This document shows, in pieces, positions 51,922-61,002 of a DNA stretch of 64,000 bases; the stretch's first letter is position 1; every line of letters starts with the position of its first letter. The notes under the pieces are model-generated. The model made no database searches. It saw only the letters and a list, made by a program, of their open reading frames with translations, and had not been told where the DNA came from. Location of the stretch: contig OZ245893.1 in NCBI GenBank assembly GCA_965229645.1, forward strand, positions 1-64,000, written 5' to 3'. The position numbers and the translations under genes were made by a program. Origin of the DNA: CAXQZM01 sp965229645. GTDB taxonomy: Bacteria; Pseudomonadota; Alphaproteobacteria; UBA7985.

Positions 51922-54576
51922 ATGTTTCGATCGAAACGTATTCATCGCGGGAAGCTCGCCCTTCTTGCATCAACGACAATCTCTTTGTGCTTGGCGAACT
52001 CTGCTTCCGCGCAAGAGTTTCAGTGGGTTGAGGGCATTGACCCCATCGCCGCCAACTCGAACGGTTCGGTAACACACGGGTCTGTCAACACCGCGGACGG
52101 CGCATCCGTTGATCGCGACGTGTACTTTACCAACAACTTTTACGATATCCCCGCGGGCACCGAGGTGGGAACCTACTTTGCGACTTGGGGGGTCTATGGC
52201 CGAGACTATGCGCCGCAGAACGTTCCAGTTGAGCGTTTGACGCACATCTATATCTCCTTCGGCGTGGTTTGTGGCGACCACCCTGGCGCTTACGAAGGCG
52301 GACGTGGTGCGGATCGTATGTGCGACGATCCCCAAATCGGTGAGACGGCGGCCTACTATGTGCCCGACCTGAGCGACCCCATGGCAGATGATGAAGTGAC
52401 TTTCGTCGATGATGAGTGGGCTTGGTTCGATCGGCCCGTGAACGGCAACTTCAACGCCGTTCCCGACTCCATGGCAGGTGCCATGATGCAATGGAAAGAG
52501 CGGAACCCCAATCTAAAGATTGTGATTTCGGTCGGGGGATGGTCCTATTCCCGCCCATTCTACGATGTCTTGCCCGATCCTGATCGCCGCGCAACCACCA
52601 TTGCCAGCTTGATCGAAAACCTGCGCCAGCCTGGCTTTGACATGATCGATGGTATCGACATGGACTTCGAATTTCCAGGCGGCCTTGGCTTGGATACGGA
52701 CAAAGGAAATCCGTCCGTTGACGGTGCAGCCTATCTCGAGTTCATGAAGGAGATGCGCGAGGCACTGGATGCGCTTGGCGAAGAAAAGGATCGCTACTAC
52801 GAGTTGACGGCGGCCATCGGTCTCGGTGAGCAGCAACTGGCGAACTGGGCGCAAAGCTCCAAAATCGGTGACTTCTTGAAGTACATCGACCGCCTAGGGC
52901 TCATGACCTACGACTTTGAGGGTGCTTGGTCACCGCATGCGGGTCTCAACTCTGCTCTGGCAGAACCCTTCGATACACCGCAGGTTCAGTCCATCGACGG
53001 GGCGATCAATACTTTGATCACCAAGCACAATGTCACCCAAGACCAGTTGGCGAAAATCTCCGTTGGGTATCCTTCGTACTCGCGGTCCAACATGATCGCC
53101 TCGGGTCTGACCGATCCTTCTGAAATCCTGTTTGCCCCAGCGCGAAGCGAAGGCGGATCTTTGGGAACGGTCGAATCGGGCATCATGTCCTACTTCGATC
53201 TTGTGGCACGTGTCATTGGACCGAACGGTGAGGGCATCAATGGATGGAAAATTTACAACTACCCAGAGTTTGGGGCAACGGTTGCCTACAACCCGTCTAG
53301 TGGTGAATTCCATAGTTTCATGTCTCCCCAAGATGTTCAGGCCGTCTCAGAGTACGTGGTGGCGAACGGATTGCACGGGGTCTTCACCTGGCAGGGCGAT
53401 GACGACAATGGCGAATTGCTGGAAAGCGCGCTCGTCGGTCTGAACTTGCAACGTGGATCGGCCCCGCTGGGTCAGCCCGTTGCCTACGCGCCCTCTTGTG
53501 AGTCCATGATCGACAATGTGGTGATCAAACCAGACATGACGTTCTCGGCTGGGGGCAATGTCCATAAGGCAACTTCTTGGGCAACCACTTGTCCTGGTGA
53601 AGGCGAGGCTTGGCAACAAAGCGGTTGGCAAGATCTGGGCCCCATCAGCAACTTCTTAGCCTTCGGTGTTGATGGCGGTGGGTCTGGATCTCAGTCCAGC
53701 GGCGGAAACACAGGTTCGGGCGGTGACACTGGTGGCGATACTGGAGGCGGCATAATGGAGGTCGATTCCACACCCATTCCCAGCGAAGAAGACAGTGGCG
53801 GTGACACGGGCAGTGACACCAGCGGCGACACGGGCTCCACTGACACCAGTGGTGACACGGGCTCTAGCGGCGACACCTCGCAGTATGCAGAAGGTACCTC
53901 CTACGCCAACGGTGACATCGTGTACAACGACGGTGCGAACTATCGCTGTACCCTCAGCGCTTGGTGTTCGGGACCTGGTTGGGCCTATGCTCCTGGTGCG
54001 GGATCAGCTTGGGAGCAAGCTTGGGAGTTTGTCTCCGAGGCCGCTTCTCCTGATGCAGGCGGTGATACTGGCGGTGACACCAGTGGTGATACTGGCGGTG
54101 ACACTGGTGGCAGCAGCAGCGACACTGGTAGCAGCGGCTCTAGCGGCGGCGGTTCCAGCAGCGGCGCTGATGGCTGGTCAGCAAGCACGGTCTACACCCA
54201 GGGCAAACAAGTCTCCCATGACGGCAAGACTTGGGAAGCCCAGTGGTGGACGCAAGGCGAGGAACCAGGTTCCTTGACTTGGGGCGCTTGGAAAGAGGTT
54301 GCTGGCGGCAGCAGCGACGCTGGCAGCGGTTCCGACACTGGTAGCAGTGATACGGGCGGCTCTAGCGGCGGCGACACCAGCGGTGATACCAGCAGCGGAT
54401 CCAGCGGCGGCGATACGGGCGGTTCCAGCAGCTCTGCCTCTGGCAGCTGGTCGGCAAGCTCAGTCTATACCCAAGGTGACCAAGTCACCTACGACGGTAA
54501 GACTTGGGAAGCCCAGTGGTGGACGCAAGGCGAGGAGCCTGGCTCCTTGACTTGGGGCGCTTGGAAAGAGCTCTAA
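51922..54576 (+). CDS. Secreted GH18 chitinase with C-terminal chitin-binding domains
   Basis: 884 aa from ATG 51922, with an ideal AGGAGG 6 nt upstream. Signal peptide of about 31 residues (TTISLCLANSASAQ). The GH18 catalytic domain (about 60-510) has LKIVISVGGWSYSRPF and the active-site DGIDMDFEF (about residues 243-251, acid Glu near 250). C-terminal to it lie a Cys-containing CBM-like segment (about 523-573) and three CBM5/12-like modules (about 654-706, 751-793, 842-884; last two with WEAQWWTQGEEPGSLTWG), joined by Gly/Ser/Asp/Thr linkers. It hydrolyses chitin outside the cell. The last two modules are nearly identical in DNA, a recent duplication. Confidence 0.95.
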   Translation: MFRSKRIHRGKLALLASTTISLCLANSASAQEFQWVEGIDPIAANSNGSVTHGSVNTADGASVDRDVYFTNNFYDIPAGTEVGTYFATWGVYGRDYAPQNVPVERLTHIYISFGVVCGDHPGAYEGGRGADRMCDDPQIGETAAYYVPDLSDPMADDEVTFVDDEWAWFDRPVNGNFNAVPDSMAGAMMQWKERNPNLKIVISVGGWSYSRPFYDVLPDPDRRATTIASLIENLRQPGFDMIDGIDMDFEFPGGLGLDTDKGNPSVDGAAYLEFMKEMREALDALGEEKDRYYELTAAIGLGEQQLANWAQSSKIGDFLKYIDRLGLMTYDFEGAWSPHAGLNSALAEPFDTPQVQSIDGAINTLITKHNVTQDQLAKISVGYPSYSRSNMIASGLTDPSEILFAPARSEGGSLGTVESGIMSYFDLVARVIGPNGEGINGWKIYNYPEFGATVAYNPSSGEFHSFMSPQDVQAVSEYVVANGLHGVFTWQGDDDNGELLESALVGLNLQRGSAPLGQPVAYAPSCESMIDNVVIKPDMTFSAGGNVHKATSWATTCPGEGEAWQQSGWQDLGPISNFLAFGVDGGGSGSQSSGGNTGSGGDTGGDTGGGIMEVDSTPIPSEEDSGGDTGSDTSGDTGSTDTSGDTGSSGDTSQYAEGTSYANGDIVYNDGANYRCTLSAWCSGPGWAYAPGAGSAWEQAWEFVSEAASPDAGGDTGGDTSGDTGGDTGGSSSDTGSSGSSGGGSSSGADGWSASTVYTQGKQVSHDGKTWEAQWWTQGEEPGSLTWGAWKEVAGGSSDAGSGSDTGSSDTGGSSGGDTSGDTSSGSSGGDTGGSSSSASGSWSASSVYTQGDQVTYDGKTWEAQWWTQGEEPGSLTWGAWKEL

Positions 54577-54610
54577 GCCTCTCCCCAATCGATCCGAAAC
54601 TTAAAATTAG

Positions 54611-54645
54611 AGGGTTGCCCTGTTGTCGCAGGGCAACCCTTTTTT
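54611..54645 (+). terminator. Rho-independent terminator after the chitinase gene
   Basis: AGGGTTGCCCTG pairs perfectly with CAGGGCAACCCT around a 6-nt loop, followed by a T-run. In the rest of 54577-54882 only a small GTTGCC-TCGT-GGCAAC stem (54774-54789) was noticed, upstream of the secretin gene. Confidence 0.93.
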
Positions 54646-54891
54646 GCGTTGAGCGTCGCCGCCGCGCCTTAAAATCAGTCGCATTTGCATTGAAATCGGG
54701 CGAATGGCTGTCGGGCCAGGAAAATGCGTCCGAATTGGGTCTTCGGTGTCCTGGTTTTCTCCTCAACGAGAGGGTTGCCTCGTGGCAACAGACCAGCCTT
54801 GTATCTGGCTTTTTTACAAACACGCCTTTGAGAAGACCCTCATCTATCAGATAAGCGTTCCTGATCTGGAATCCAATCCAGGTTGCAAAAG

Positions 54892-56847
54892 GTGTGTTCG
54901 ATCAGTCAGTTTAGGTGGTTTGTGCCCAAGATTTCTCATATACTCGCTGTACTCTTAGGTGCGGTCCTCATCGTCGCGTGCAACCGAAGCGAGCCTGCCG
55001 TTGAGCAGTCGGGGTCTTTGCGCCCGCTTGGCGCTGACTTTGACGAAAATACCAGCGTGCTCGAAGTTGTGGAACAATACAGGCGCATCTCAGAACAAGA
55101 GGGGACCCCTGTCTCGTTCTTGGACTACTATATTGTGCGCGAATCGGCCATTCAATTGCTGGTGCGGTCGGTTCAAAACCCTGAGACCGAGAACAGTGTG
55201 CGGACCACAGCGCTCAGGGAGCTCAGGGTTTTGGACCCTGAGAACCGTTTGCTCATCGTTTCGGGAACTCAAGAGACCGTCCTAAATTCGCGCCAGCGGT
55301 CCATCGTGTCGCTGTCAGGCATTGCGGAAGTTTCTGCCTTCAATCTCGCGCTCTATGATACGGCGCAACAAGATGCTTACTTGACCAGCTCAAATCTAGA
55401 AAGTGGATTTTGGAACGGTGAGATTTTCGACCGGCTGTTTTCAGCTTCCTTAAGGGATACGAGTTCTTGCACATCGACGAGCAGCAGCCTTGAGTGCGTG
55501 GTGGAATTTGTCAGATCGCAAGGGGTGCCCGTTATTTTGCACCCGTCGGTCCAAGCCATTTTTCAACAAGAATCGGATATCTCGAGTCCCCCGCCTAGGG
55601 GGCGAAGCACCTTAGCGGTCATGAACGACATTGCCGACGAAGCTGTTTCTTTTCTATTTATTCCCAATGGCCTCTATGTTTTCATCGGCAATTCGATCCC
55701 TGAAGGCTGGCAAACTGCGCAAGTCTCAGGGATCTACAATATTCAGTCGAAGTACCTGAATGTAGAGGCCCTGGTGAACGCGATTGGCGCAGCGGGTTAC
55801 AGCAGCACAGTTCGGTCAATCGACAAGCCCAGCAACAGTATTCTCATTTCAGCGACCCCGCGCCAGTTCGTCTATATTTGGTTGGCGACCAATCGACTGG
55901 ATGTGCAAACGCCGCGGCTTAGAATCGATGTTGAGTTTTTGGAGATTCAGGACAGTTTTTTGCGCGACGTTGGATTTAGGATTCCCCAAACCATTGGCGC
56001 GGCCTTTGGTGATCCCATCTATCGGGTCTACGATTTTGGCGACGACATCACGATTCCAAATGATGGGTTGGTGACGCAGATCGGCAGTACAGGGGGCGTA
56101 ACTCTGGCAAATTATCTCTCGGGCAATATTCAGAACATTGTTCGGTTGCTTGTTGCCGATGAGTCCTTCCGCGTGTCGGCTAAGGAAGCCAATATTTCGC
56201 TCGACATTAGTGAACGGCCCTCGATCCTCATTGATTCGGGGTCTGTTGGAACCTTGGGCGTTACCCAAAGAATCCCAGTTACATCGCGACAGGTTACCCC
56301 TACGGGTTCGGTTAACGAGAACGTTCTGACCGTTGAGACGGGCGTAAATCTCACGGTGAGTGCCAAGGTTTTGGACCCGCGGACGATTTCCATGGGGATT
56401 GACATGTCAGTGAGTGGGTTTACACCCCAGGCCCCAGATGCGCGGACAACGGCGTTGCCCGCGGTGAGCAGCCGCACCATCTCGAGTTCATTTACCGTCG
56501 GACATCGCGAGTCGATTATTTTGGGTGGTATTGTCTCCGAGCGTAACGAGCAAAGCTCCGACGGATTGCCAGGATTCAGCCTGGTTCCGTTCTTGGAAGT
56601 GCTGGGAGGGAATAGAACCAACAGAACCAGCGAAACGCGCGTCATTATCTTGCTGACGCCCAGCATCGATGGAACGCAGCAACCCGAAGGGTACCAGTAC
56701 CTGACGGCATTTGGTGGGGACGAGAACATTGCATTCCCACCCGCCGTCAACGGCATTATCAATTCCTACAACATTCAAACCGCCACCCAAGCGGGCAATA
56801 CTGTTGGCACAGGGGCGGCCACGCCAAATCGCGGGAGATCGCGATAG
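54892..56847 (+). CDS. Secretin-family outer-membrane lipoprotein (PilQ/PulD/PilN-like)
   Basis: About 651 aa from GTG 54892; TTG 54883 is also possible. Lipobox VLIVAC near residue 32. The N-terminal half is unassigned; around residues 285-345 lies an N-domain-like part (YNIQSKYLNVEALVNAIGAA). The C-terminal secretin domain has LRIDVEFLEIQDSFLRDVGF, then GTLGVTQRIPVTSRQ, SRTISSSFTVGHRESIILGG and ETRVIILLTPSI, a clear secretin pattern. It would form a ring-shaped outer-membrane gate. No other type II, III or pilus gene is in the window. Confidence 0.85.
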   Translation: MCSISQFRWFVPKISHILAVLLGAVLIVACNRSEPAVEQSGSLRPLGADFDENTSVLEVVEQYRRISEQEGTPVSFLDYYIVRESAIQLLVRSVQNPETENSVRTTALRELRVLDPENRLLIVSGTQETVLNSRQRSIVSLSGIAEVSAFNLALYDTAQQDAYLTSSNLESGFWNGEIFDRLFSASLRDTSSCTSTSSSLECVVEFVRSQGVPVILHPSVQAIFQQESDISSPPPRGRSTLAVMNDIADEAVSFLFIPNGLYVFIGNSIPEGWQTAQVSGIYNIQSKYLNVEALVNAIGAAGYSSTVRSIDKPSNSILISATPRQFVYIWLATNRLDVQTPRLRIDVEFLEIQDSFLRDVGFRIPQTIGAAFGDPIYRVYDFGDDITIPNDGLVTQIGSTGGVTLANYLSGNIQNIVRLLVADESFRVSAKEANISLDISERPSILIDSGSVGTLGVTQRIPVTSRQVTPTGSVNENVLTVETGVNLTVSAKVLDPRTISMGIDMSVSGFTPQAPDARTTALPAVSSRTISSSFTVGHRESIILGGIVSERNEQSSDGLPGFSLVPFLEVLGGNRTNRTSETRVIILLTPSIDGTQQPEGYQYLTAFGGDENIAFPPAVNGIINSYNIQTATQAGNTVGTGAATPNRGRSR

Positions 56848-56929
56848 CGCGGCGGGAGATAGGGGTCGTAGCCTGTGGCGGAGTCCAAGTCGATTGTTCC
56901 AATCGGTTTGGGCGCCGCTTTGGCCTGAT

Positions 56930-57439
56930 TCATCCAGCGATTTCGGATATTTGTTTTCGCGCGTTTGAGAGGCGGCTCATGATCGTACCCACGGGTACAG
57001 AGAGAATATCGGCGGCTTCGGCGTACTTAAACCCCTCGACATAAACCAGGTAAACCGTTTGTCGTTGTGCCTCGGGCAGGGTTTCGATCAGGCGCAGTAC
57101 TTGGTTCACGAACACGCTCTTTTCCATGGACACCTTATCCGAGGTCATGGTTTCTACATCGACCTTTTGATTGACATCGACACGGCTATTCTGCGAGCGG
57201 ATGGTGTTCAACCACAGGCGGCGCATGATCTTATAGACCCAAGATTCGAGCTTTCCATCTGGTTTGTACAAATGGGCCTTGTTAATGGCGCGTTCGCATG
57301 TGTCCTGTAGAAGATCCTGCGCGTCCGTGACGTTGCCAGCTGTTAACTTCGCAAACCGCCATAGCTTGGGATAGATATGTTCCAAGCCGTCCCTGACGCG
57401 ATCGATGGATCCATGATCTGCCGTAGTTTCAATCATCAT
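56930..57439 (-). CDS. ECF-family RNA polymerase sigma factor
   Basis: About 169 aa from ATG 57439 (ATG 57436 or TTG 57460 also possible). Region 2 has LWRFAKLTAGNVTDAQDLLQ and WVYKIMRRLWLNTIRSQ; region 4 has LPEAQRQTVYLVYVEGFKYAEAA (in part) and PVGTIMSRLSNARKQI. It directs polymerase to specific stress or envelope promoters. It follows its probable anti-sigma factor on the same strand after about 280 nt. Confidence 0.92.
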   Translation of the reverse strand: MMIETTADHGSIDRVRDGLEHIYPKLWRFAKLTAGNVTDAQDLLQDTCERAINKAHLYKPDGKLESWVYKIMRRLWLNTIRSQNSRVDVNQKVDVETMTSDKVSMEKSVFVNQVLRLIETLPEAQRQTVYLVYVEGFKYAEAADILSVPVGTIMSRLSNARKQISEIAG

Positions 57440-57720
57440 TCCCCCCAAACTTATCCCCAATTCGCATATGAACTAATAAGTAATACAATAGAGCGCTTTC
57501 AATAGAGTCATTAAGCGGTTACGGTTTCAAATGCTAGATGTATTTTTCTATTTTTCACGAGGACGTATCGCAGTGTACCAGAAGACTGATTGTGGGCCGT
57601 TTCTGCTCACCCAAATGGGATGCAGCCTGCGCTCTGCTTGCAAGAGTCCTCATTCTGGGTGATCCTTGCTCTGGCAGGCTAGGCCTACCAGGCTAAAGTG
57701 TTTACGAACTCGAGTTTGGC

Positions 57721-58587
57721 TTAGAAGACAAACTGGACCATGGACCGGGAGTTTTTTCGTCCCGCCGATGACAAGGCCGTTTCATGAAACTTTTGAATGC
57801 GCTTTTCCGAAACATCTTCGCCGCGGATCTGCATCTGATCTCTTGGCTGCACCAAAACTAAGGTTGAATCATTCAAGTTCCAGTATGAAATCAACTTCCC
57901 GTCCACGGTGGTTGACACAGGGTCTGCGTTGGTGACGTGCCCACCTTTTTGCAAATAGAAGGCGATGTCCTCCCCATACGGAGAGATAAAGGAGACTTGG
58001 ATCACCGAGTTCCCTTCCAGATTGAGGAACTTGGCCTCCAAAAATGAGAGTTCGTCCATCTTGGAAAACCGAGTCAGGTCGATTTCTGCTTGGTTGCTGA
58101 AAAAGGATAAGCGCTCGAATTTCTCGCGGTCGGTCCCAAAAGCCGATCGCCATTGGGTTTGCGATACGCGTCCTTGTTGTTCGTACAAGGTTGCGTACAT
58201 CTGCGTGAAGTTCGGTTGGCCAGTTTCGTTGAAAGTTGGCAGGGTGATAAAGACGGCCGCAACCATGAGGCAAAATGCGGTGACGGCCCCCAAGGGAAGG
58301 GGCTTGCGGATAAGGAGGAGAACTTTGGTCAAAGTGTGAGCGGGGCTTTGCTCGCGATCCGCCTGCGGCTGCCCAGGATTCAAGGTATCAAAATTAAACG
58401 GGGGAAGGTCCGCGTCGTATTCCTCAAAGGCTTGCATGACTCTTTGCTTCATGTGCCGAATTTCCTGCACACGAGCCTTTAAGTCATCTGACTGACCAAC
58501 GGCTGCCGAAATTTCGGCCTCAAAGCTCTTGTCCAACTCATCATCAACGAACGCTGCAAGCTGTTCATCGGTATAGGTATAGGGCAT
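57721..58587 (-). CDS. Membrane anti-sigma factor
   Basis: 288 aa from ATG 58587. The N-terminus, YTDEQLAAFVDDELDKSFE, is the typical cytoplasmic anti-sigma start. A coiled segment and one membrane segment (LGAVTAFCLMVAAVFITL, near residue 115) follow, then a periplasmic domain of about 150 residues. No zinc HxxxCxxC motif was seen. It should hold the ECF sigma factor inactive at the membrane. Gene order here is anti-sigma first, sigma second, with a long gap, so the sigma gene may also have its own promoter. Confidence 0.8.
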   Translation of the reverse strand: MPYTYTDEQLAAFVDDELDKSFEAEISAAVGQSDDLKARVQEIRHMKQRVMQAFEEYDADLPPFNFDTLNPGQPQADREQSPAHTLTKVLLLIRKPLPLGAVTAFCLMVAAVFITLPTFNETGQPNFTQMYATLYEQQGRVSQTQWRSAFGTDREKFERLSFFSNQAEIDLTRFSKMDELSFLEAKFLNLEGNSVIQVSFISPYGEDIAFYLQKGGHVTNADPVSTTVDGKLISYWNLNDSTLVLVQPRDQMQIRGEDVSEKRIQKFHETALSSAGRKNSRSMVQFVF

Positions 58588-58900
58588 GACACGACTCCCG
58601 CTCTGGTGCATCGGTAAAGCATGTTCCAAAGATCTGCAACCTTGAGCAAGGGCCTTGTCGGCCCCCAGGTTTTGAGGCGTCAATCATCTCCGCAGAGATG
58701 TGACCCCTCGATGTGCGTTGCGATCTATGGAATTCCTTTCCCGATCTGGGGTTAACTAAGCGCCCCTGCGACTTAGGGGCACCCTCAATCAGAAAAACAC
58801 CCCTTGGGCCAAAAAATTCGCTGCTGCAGAAAATAAAGGGTGCGCAAAAGTGTCGCATCCGCCTGCCTTCTGGCGTGGGCACAGGGCGGGTCTTTGGTTG

Positions 58901-58990
58901 ATGCTGGCATAAGGGCCGCGACTGTGGCCCCCGCAGCGGTCCCGAGAATTGCGGACATGCGCCTCGGGGAATAAGCGGTATGCGAATTCC
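58901..58990 (+). repeat. Dispersed hairpin element copy D (partial)
   Basis: ATGCTGGCATAAGGGCCGCG marks a degenerate right arm of the 42-nt hairpin; the left arm is no longer clear. The modules GCGACTGTGGCCCC, GCAGCGGTCCCGAG and GCGCCTCGGGG follow. It lies with copy E in the 622-nt gap between the anti-sigma and rhodanese genes; 58588-58900 must hold the anti-sigma promoter and shows nothing else. Confidence 0.75.
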
Positions 58991-59051
58991 GCTCTCCGTG
59001 GCCGCCAGTCCGATCTGCGCCGCGAAGAGTCAACTTTTCGCGAGCTACTTT

Positions 59052-59209
59052 ATACCAGCGGCGATTGAAAATGACTCTTTTGATCGCTGGTATAAGGGCC
59101 GCGACTGCGGCCCCCGCAGCGGCCCCGAGAATAGCGCGAAAGCGCCTCGGGGTAAAGCGAAGGCCCCGTCGGAGGCGAAACGCGAAGCGTTTCTGCCGTG
59201 AGACATAAA
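59052..59209 (+). repeat. Dispersed hairpin element copy E
   Basis: 42-nt hairpin ATACCAGC...GCTGGTAT (59052-59093), then AAGGGCCGCGACTGCGGCCC, CCCCGAG...CTCGGGG, and the end modules GAAACGCGAAGCGTTTC and TGCCGTGAGACATAAA. It lacks the GAGCGAGCG stretch of copies A and B. It ends directly at the rhodanese stop codon and could serve as its transcription end. Confidence 0.9.
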
Positions 59210-59605
59210 TTAGTCCTGGTGCCAGGGCAATCCTGCGGCGATCCAGCCGTTGGTGCTTCGGCGTTGGCCCTGGGCATTTTGATCGCCGTCGAAGCCATGG
59301 GCGACGTTATAGACCTCGCCGTAGCCCGCAGCTTGCAGCAGTTGCGCTGCCGTTTGGCTGCGTCCGCCGACCTTGCATAGGCAATAGATGGGTTGATCCT
59401 TGGCGACGCTCGCCTCGACCTGGGCGACGAAGCTGGGGTCAACTTGCGTGGGGGGGAAGGCGGTAAGGGCGATGCGCAGGCAGTTGCTCACGCTCGGCGT
59501 TCCCACATAGGCCCACTCGGGCGGCGTGCGCACATCGACCAAGACCGCGCGCGGGTTGGCTTGCAGGGCAGCGTAGGTCGCTTGAACACTCACATCGGGT
59601 ACCAT
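59210..59605 (-). CDS. Rhodanese-domain sulfurtransferase
   Basis: 131 aa from ATG 59605, with AGGAG upstream (GTG 59623 less likely). One rhodanese domain: VLVDVRTPPEWAYVG near the N-terminus and the active-site loop CKVGGRS with catalytic Cys (in YCLCKVGGRSQTAAQLL). The end reads GFDGDQNAQG. It transfers sulfane sulfur; partner unknown. It is divergent from proS. Confidence 0.9.
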   Translation of the reverse strand: MVPDVSVQATYAALQANPRAVLVDVRTPPEWAYVGTPSVSNCLRIALTAFPPTQVDPSFVAQVEASVAKDQPIYCLCKVGGRSQTAAQLLQAAGYGEVYNVAHGFDGDQNAQGQRRSTNGWIAAGLPWHQD

Positions 59606-59689
59606 GATCTGGCTCCTTTTCACCTTGATTTCGCCCTATAAATCAGGCCAAGGCAGGGGAACGTAACCCCCAAAAACAAGGACGCCTGC

Positions 59690-60997
59690 ATGCGCTGGTC
59701 GCAGTACTTTTTGAAAACCATGAAGGATCAACCCAAGGACGCCAAGGTTGTTTCGCACAATCTGATGCTGCGCGCGGGGATGATCCGGCAAATGTCGGCG
59801 GGGCTCTACACGTGGTTGCCGCTCGGGTTACGCGTCCTCAAAAAAATTGAGCAAATCGTCCGCGAGGAGCAGGACCGCGCTGGCTTTCACGAGGTCCTGA
59901 TGCCGACCATCCAGTCGGCGGACCTGTGGCAAGAAAGTGGCCGCTACGACGCTTACGGCCCCGAGATGCTTCGTATCAAAGACCGTCACGACGCCGACCT
60001 GCTTTACGGTCCGACAAATGAGGAGGTCATCACCGACATTTTCCGGCGCGAAGTGCAGTCGTACAAGGACTTACCGCTCAATTTTTATCATATCCAGTGG
60101 AAGTTTCGGGACGAAGTCCGGCCGCGCTTTGGCCTCATGCGCGGGCGTGAATTCTTGATGAAGGACGGCTATAGCTTCGACATCGACGCTGCGGCGGCCC
60201 GGGTCATGTACCAGCGGGTTTTGATGTCGTATTTGCGGACCTTCAACCGGTTTGGGGTCACGGCCATTCCCATGCGCGCCGATACGGGGCCCATTGGGGG
60301 CGACCTGAGCCACGAATTCTTGATCCAAGCCGCAACGGGCGAGTCCGACATCTTCTTTGACGCCAAGATCGCCGACCTAGACGCCTTTACCGCCGCCGAC
60401 CAAGACCCAGCCGCGACGTACGAGGCCTTGACGGGGCTCTATGCGCGCACCGATGAAACCCACGATCCCGCCGTGTTCGCGCAAGTGCCAGCAGAGCGTC
60501 AAGTCACCTCCAAAGGGATCGAGGTTGGTCACATTTTCACCTTCGGCACCAAGTATTCTGAGCCCATGGGCGCGACGGTGCAGACCGCCGACGGTGGCAA
60601 CGTGCCCGTCCATATGGGTTCCTACGGCATTGGGGTCTCGCGCATCGCTGCGGCTTTGATCGAGGCCAGCCACGACGCGGCGGGCATCATTTGGCCTGCG
60701 GCCGTCGCGCCCTTTGACGTTGGCATTTTGATCCTCAAACCTGGCGACGCCGCCTCGCAAGCGGCGGCAGAGGCGCTGGAGCGGGACTTGGCAGCCGCAG
60801 GCAAAACCGTCTTGATCGACGACCGCGATGAGCGGCCTGGCGCCAAGTTCGCCGACATGGACTTGATCGGGTTGCCGTGGCAAATCATCCTGGGTCCGCG
60901 CGGGCTAAAAACTCGGGTGGCGGAAATCAAGAATCGCAAAACGGGGCATCGCGCCGACGTCGGCCTCGGGGACCTTGTCGCCAGGATCGCGGGGTAG
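59690..60997 (+). CDS. proS: Prolyl-tRNA synthetase (short alphaproteobacterial type)
   Basis: 435 aa. Class II signatures: motif 2 FYHIQWKFRDEVRPRFGLMR, motif 3 MGSYGIGVSRIAAALIE. The editing (INS) domain of the 570-aa E. coli enzyme is absent, which is normal for alphaproteobacteria. It charges tRNA-Pro. AAGGACG lies upstream of the ATG. Directly followed by lolC-lolE-lolD, an order common in alphaproteobacteria. Confidence 0.96.
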   Translation: MRWSQYFLKTMKDQPKDAKVVSHNLMLRAGMIRQMSAGLYTWLPLGLRVLKKIEQIVREEQDRAGFHEVLMPTIQSADLWQESGRYDAYGPEMLRIKDRHDADLLYGPTNEEVITDIFRREVQSYKDLPLNFYHIQWKFRDEVRPRFGLMRGREFLMKDGYSFDIDAAAARVMYQRVLMSYLRTFNRFGVTAIPMRADTGPIGGDLSHEFLIQAATGESDIFFDAKIADLDAFTAADQDPAATYEALTGLYARTDETHDPAVFAQVPAERQVTSKGIEVGHIFTFGTKYSEPMGATVQTADGGNVPVHMGSYGIGVSRIAAALIEASHDAAGIIWPAAVAPFDVGILILKPGDAASQAAAEALERDLAAAGKTVLIDDRDERPGAKFADMDLIGLPWQIILGPRGLKTRVAEIKNRKTGHRADVGLGDLVARIAG

Positions 60998-61002
60998 GGG
61001 CC

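Noticed and set aside
58588..59051. ECF-type promoter or small RNA upstream of the anti-sigma gene
   Set aside because: No convincing GGAAC/CGT pair with proper spacing could be found by eye.
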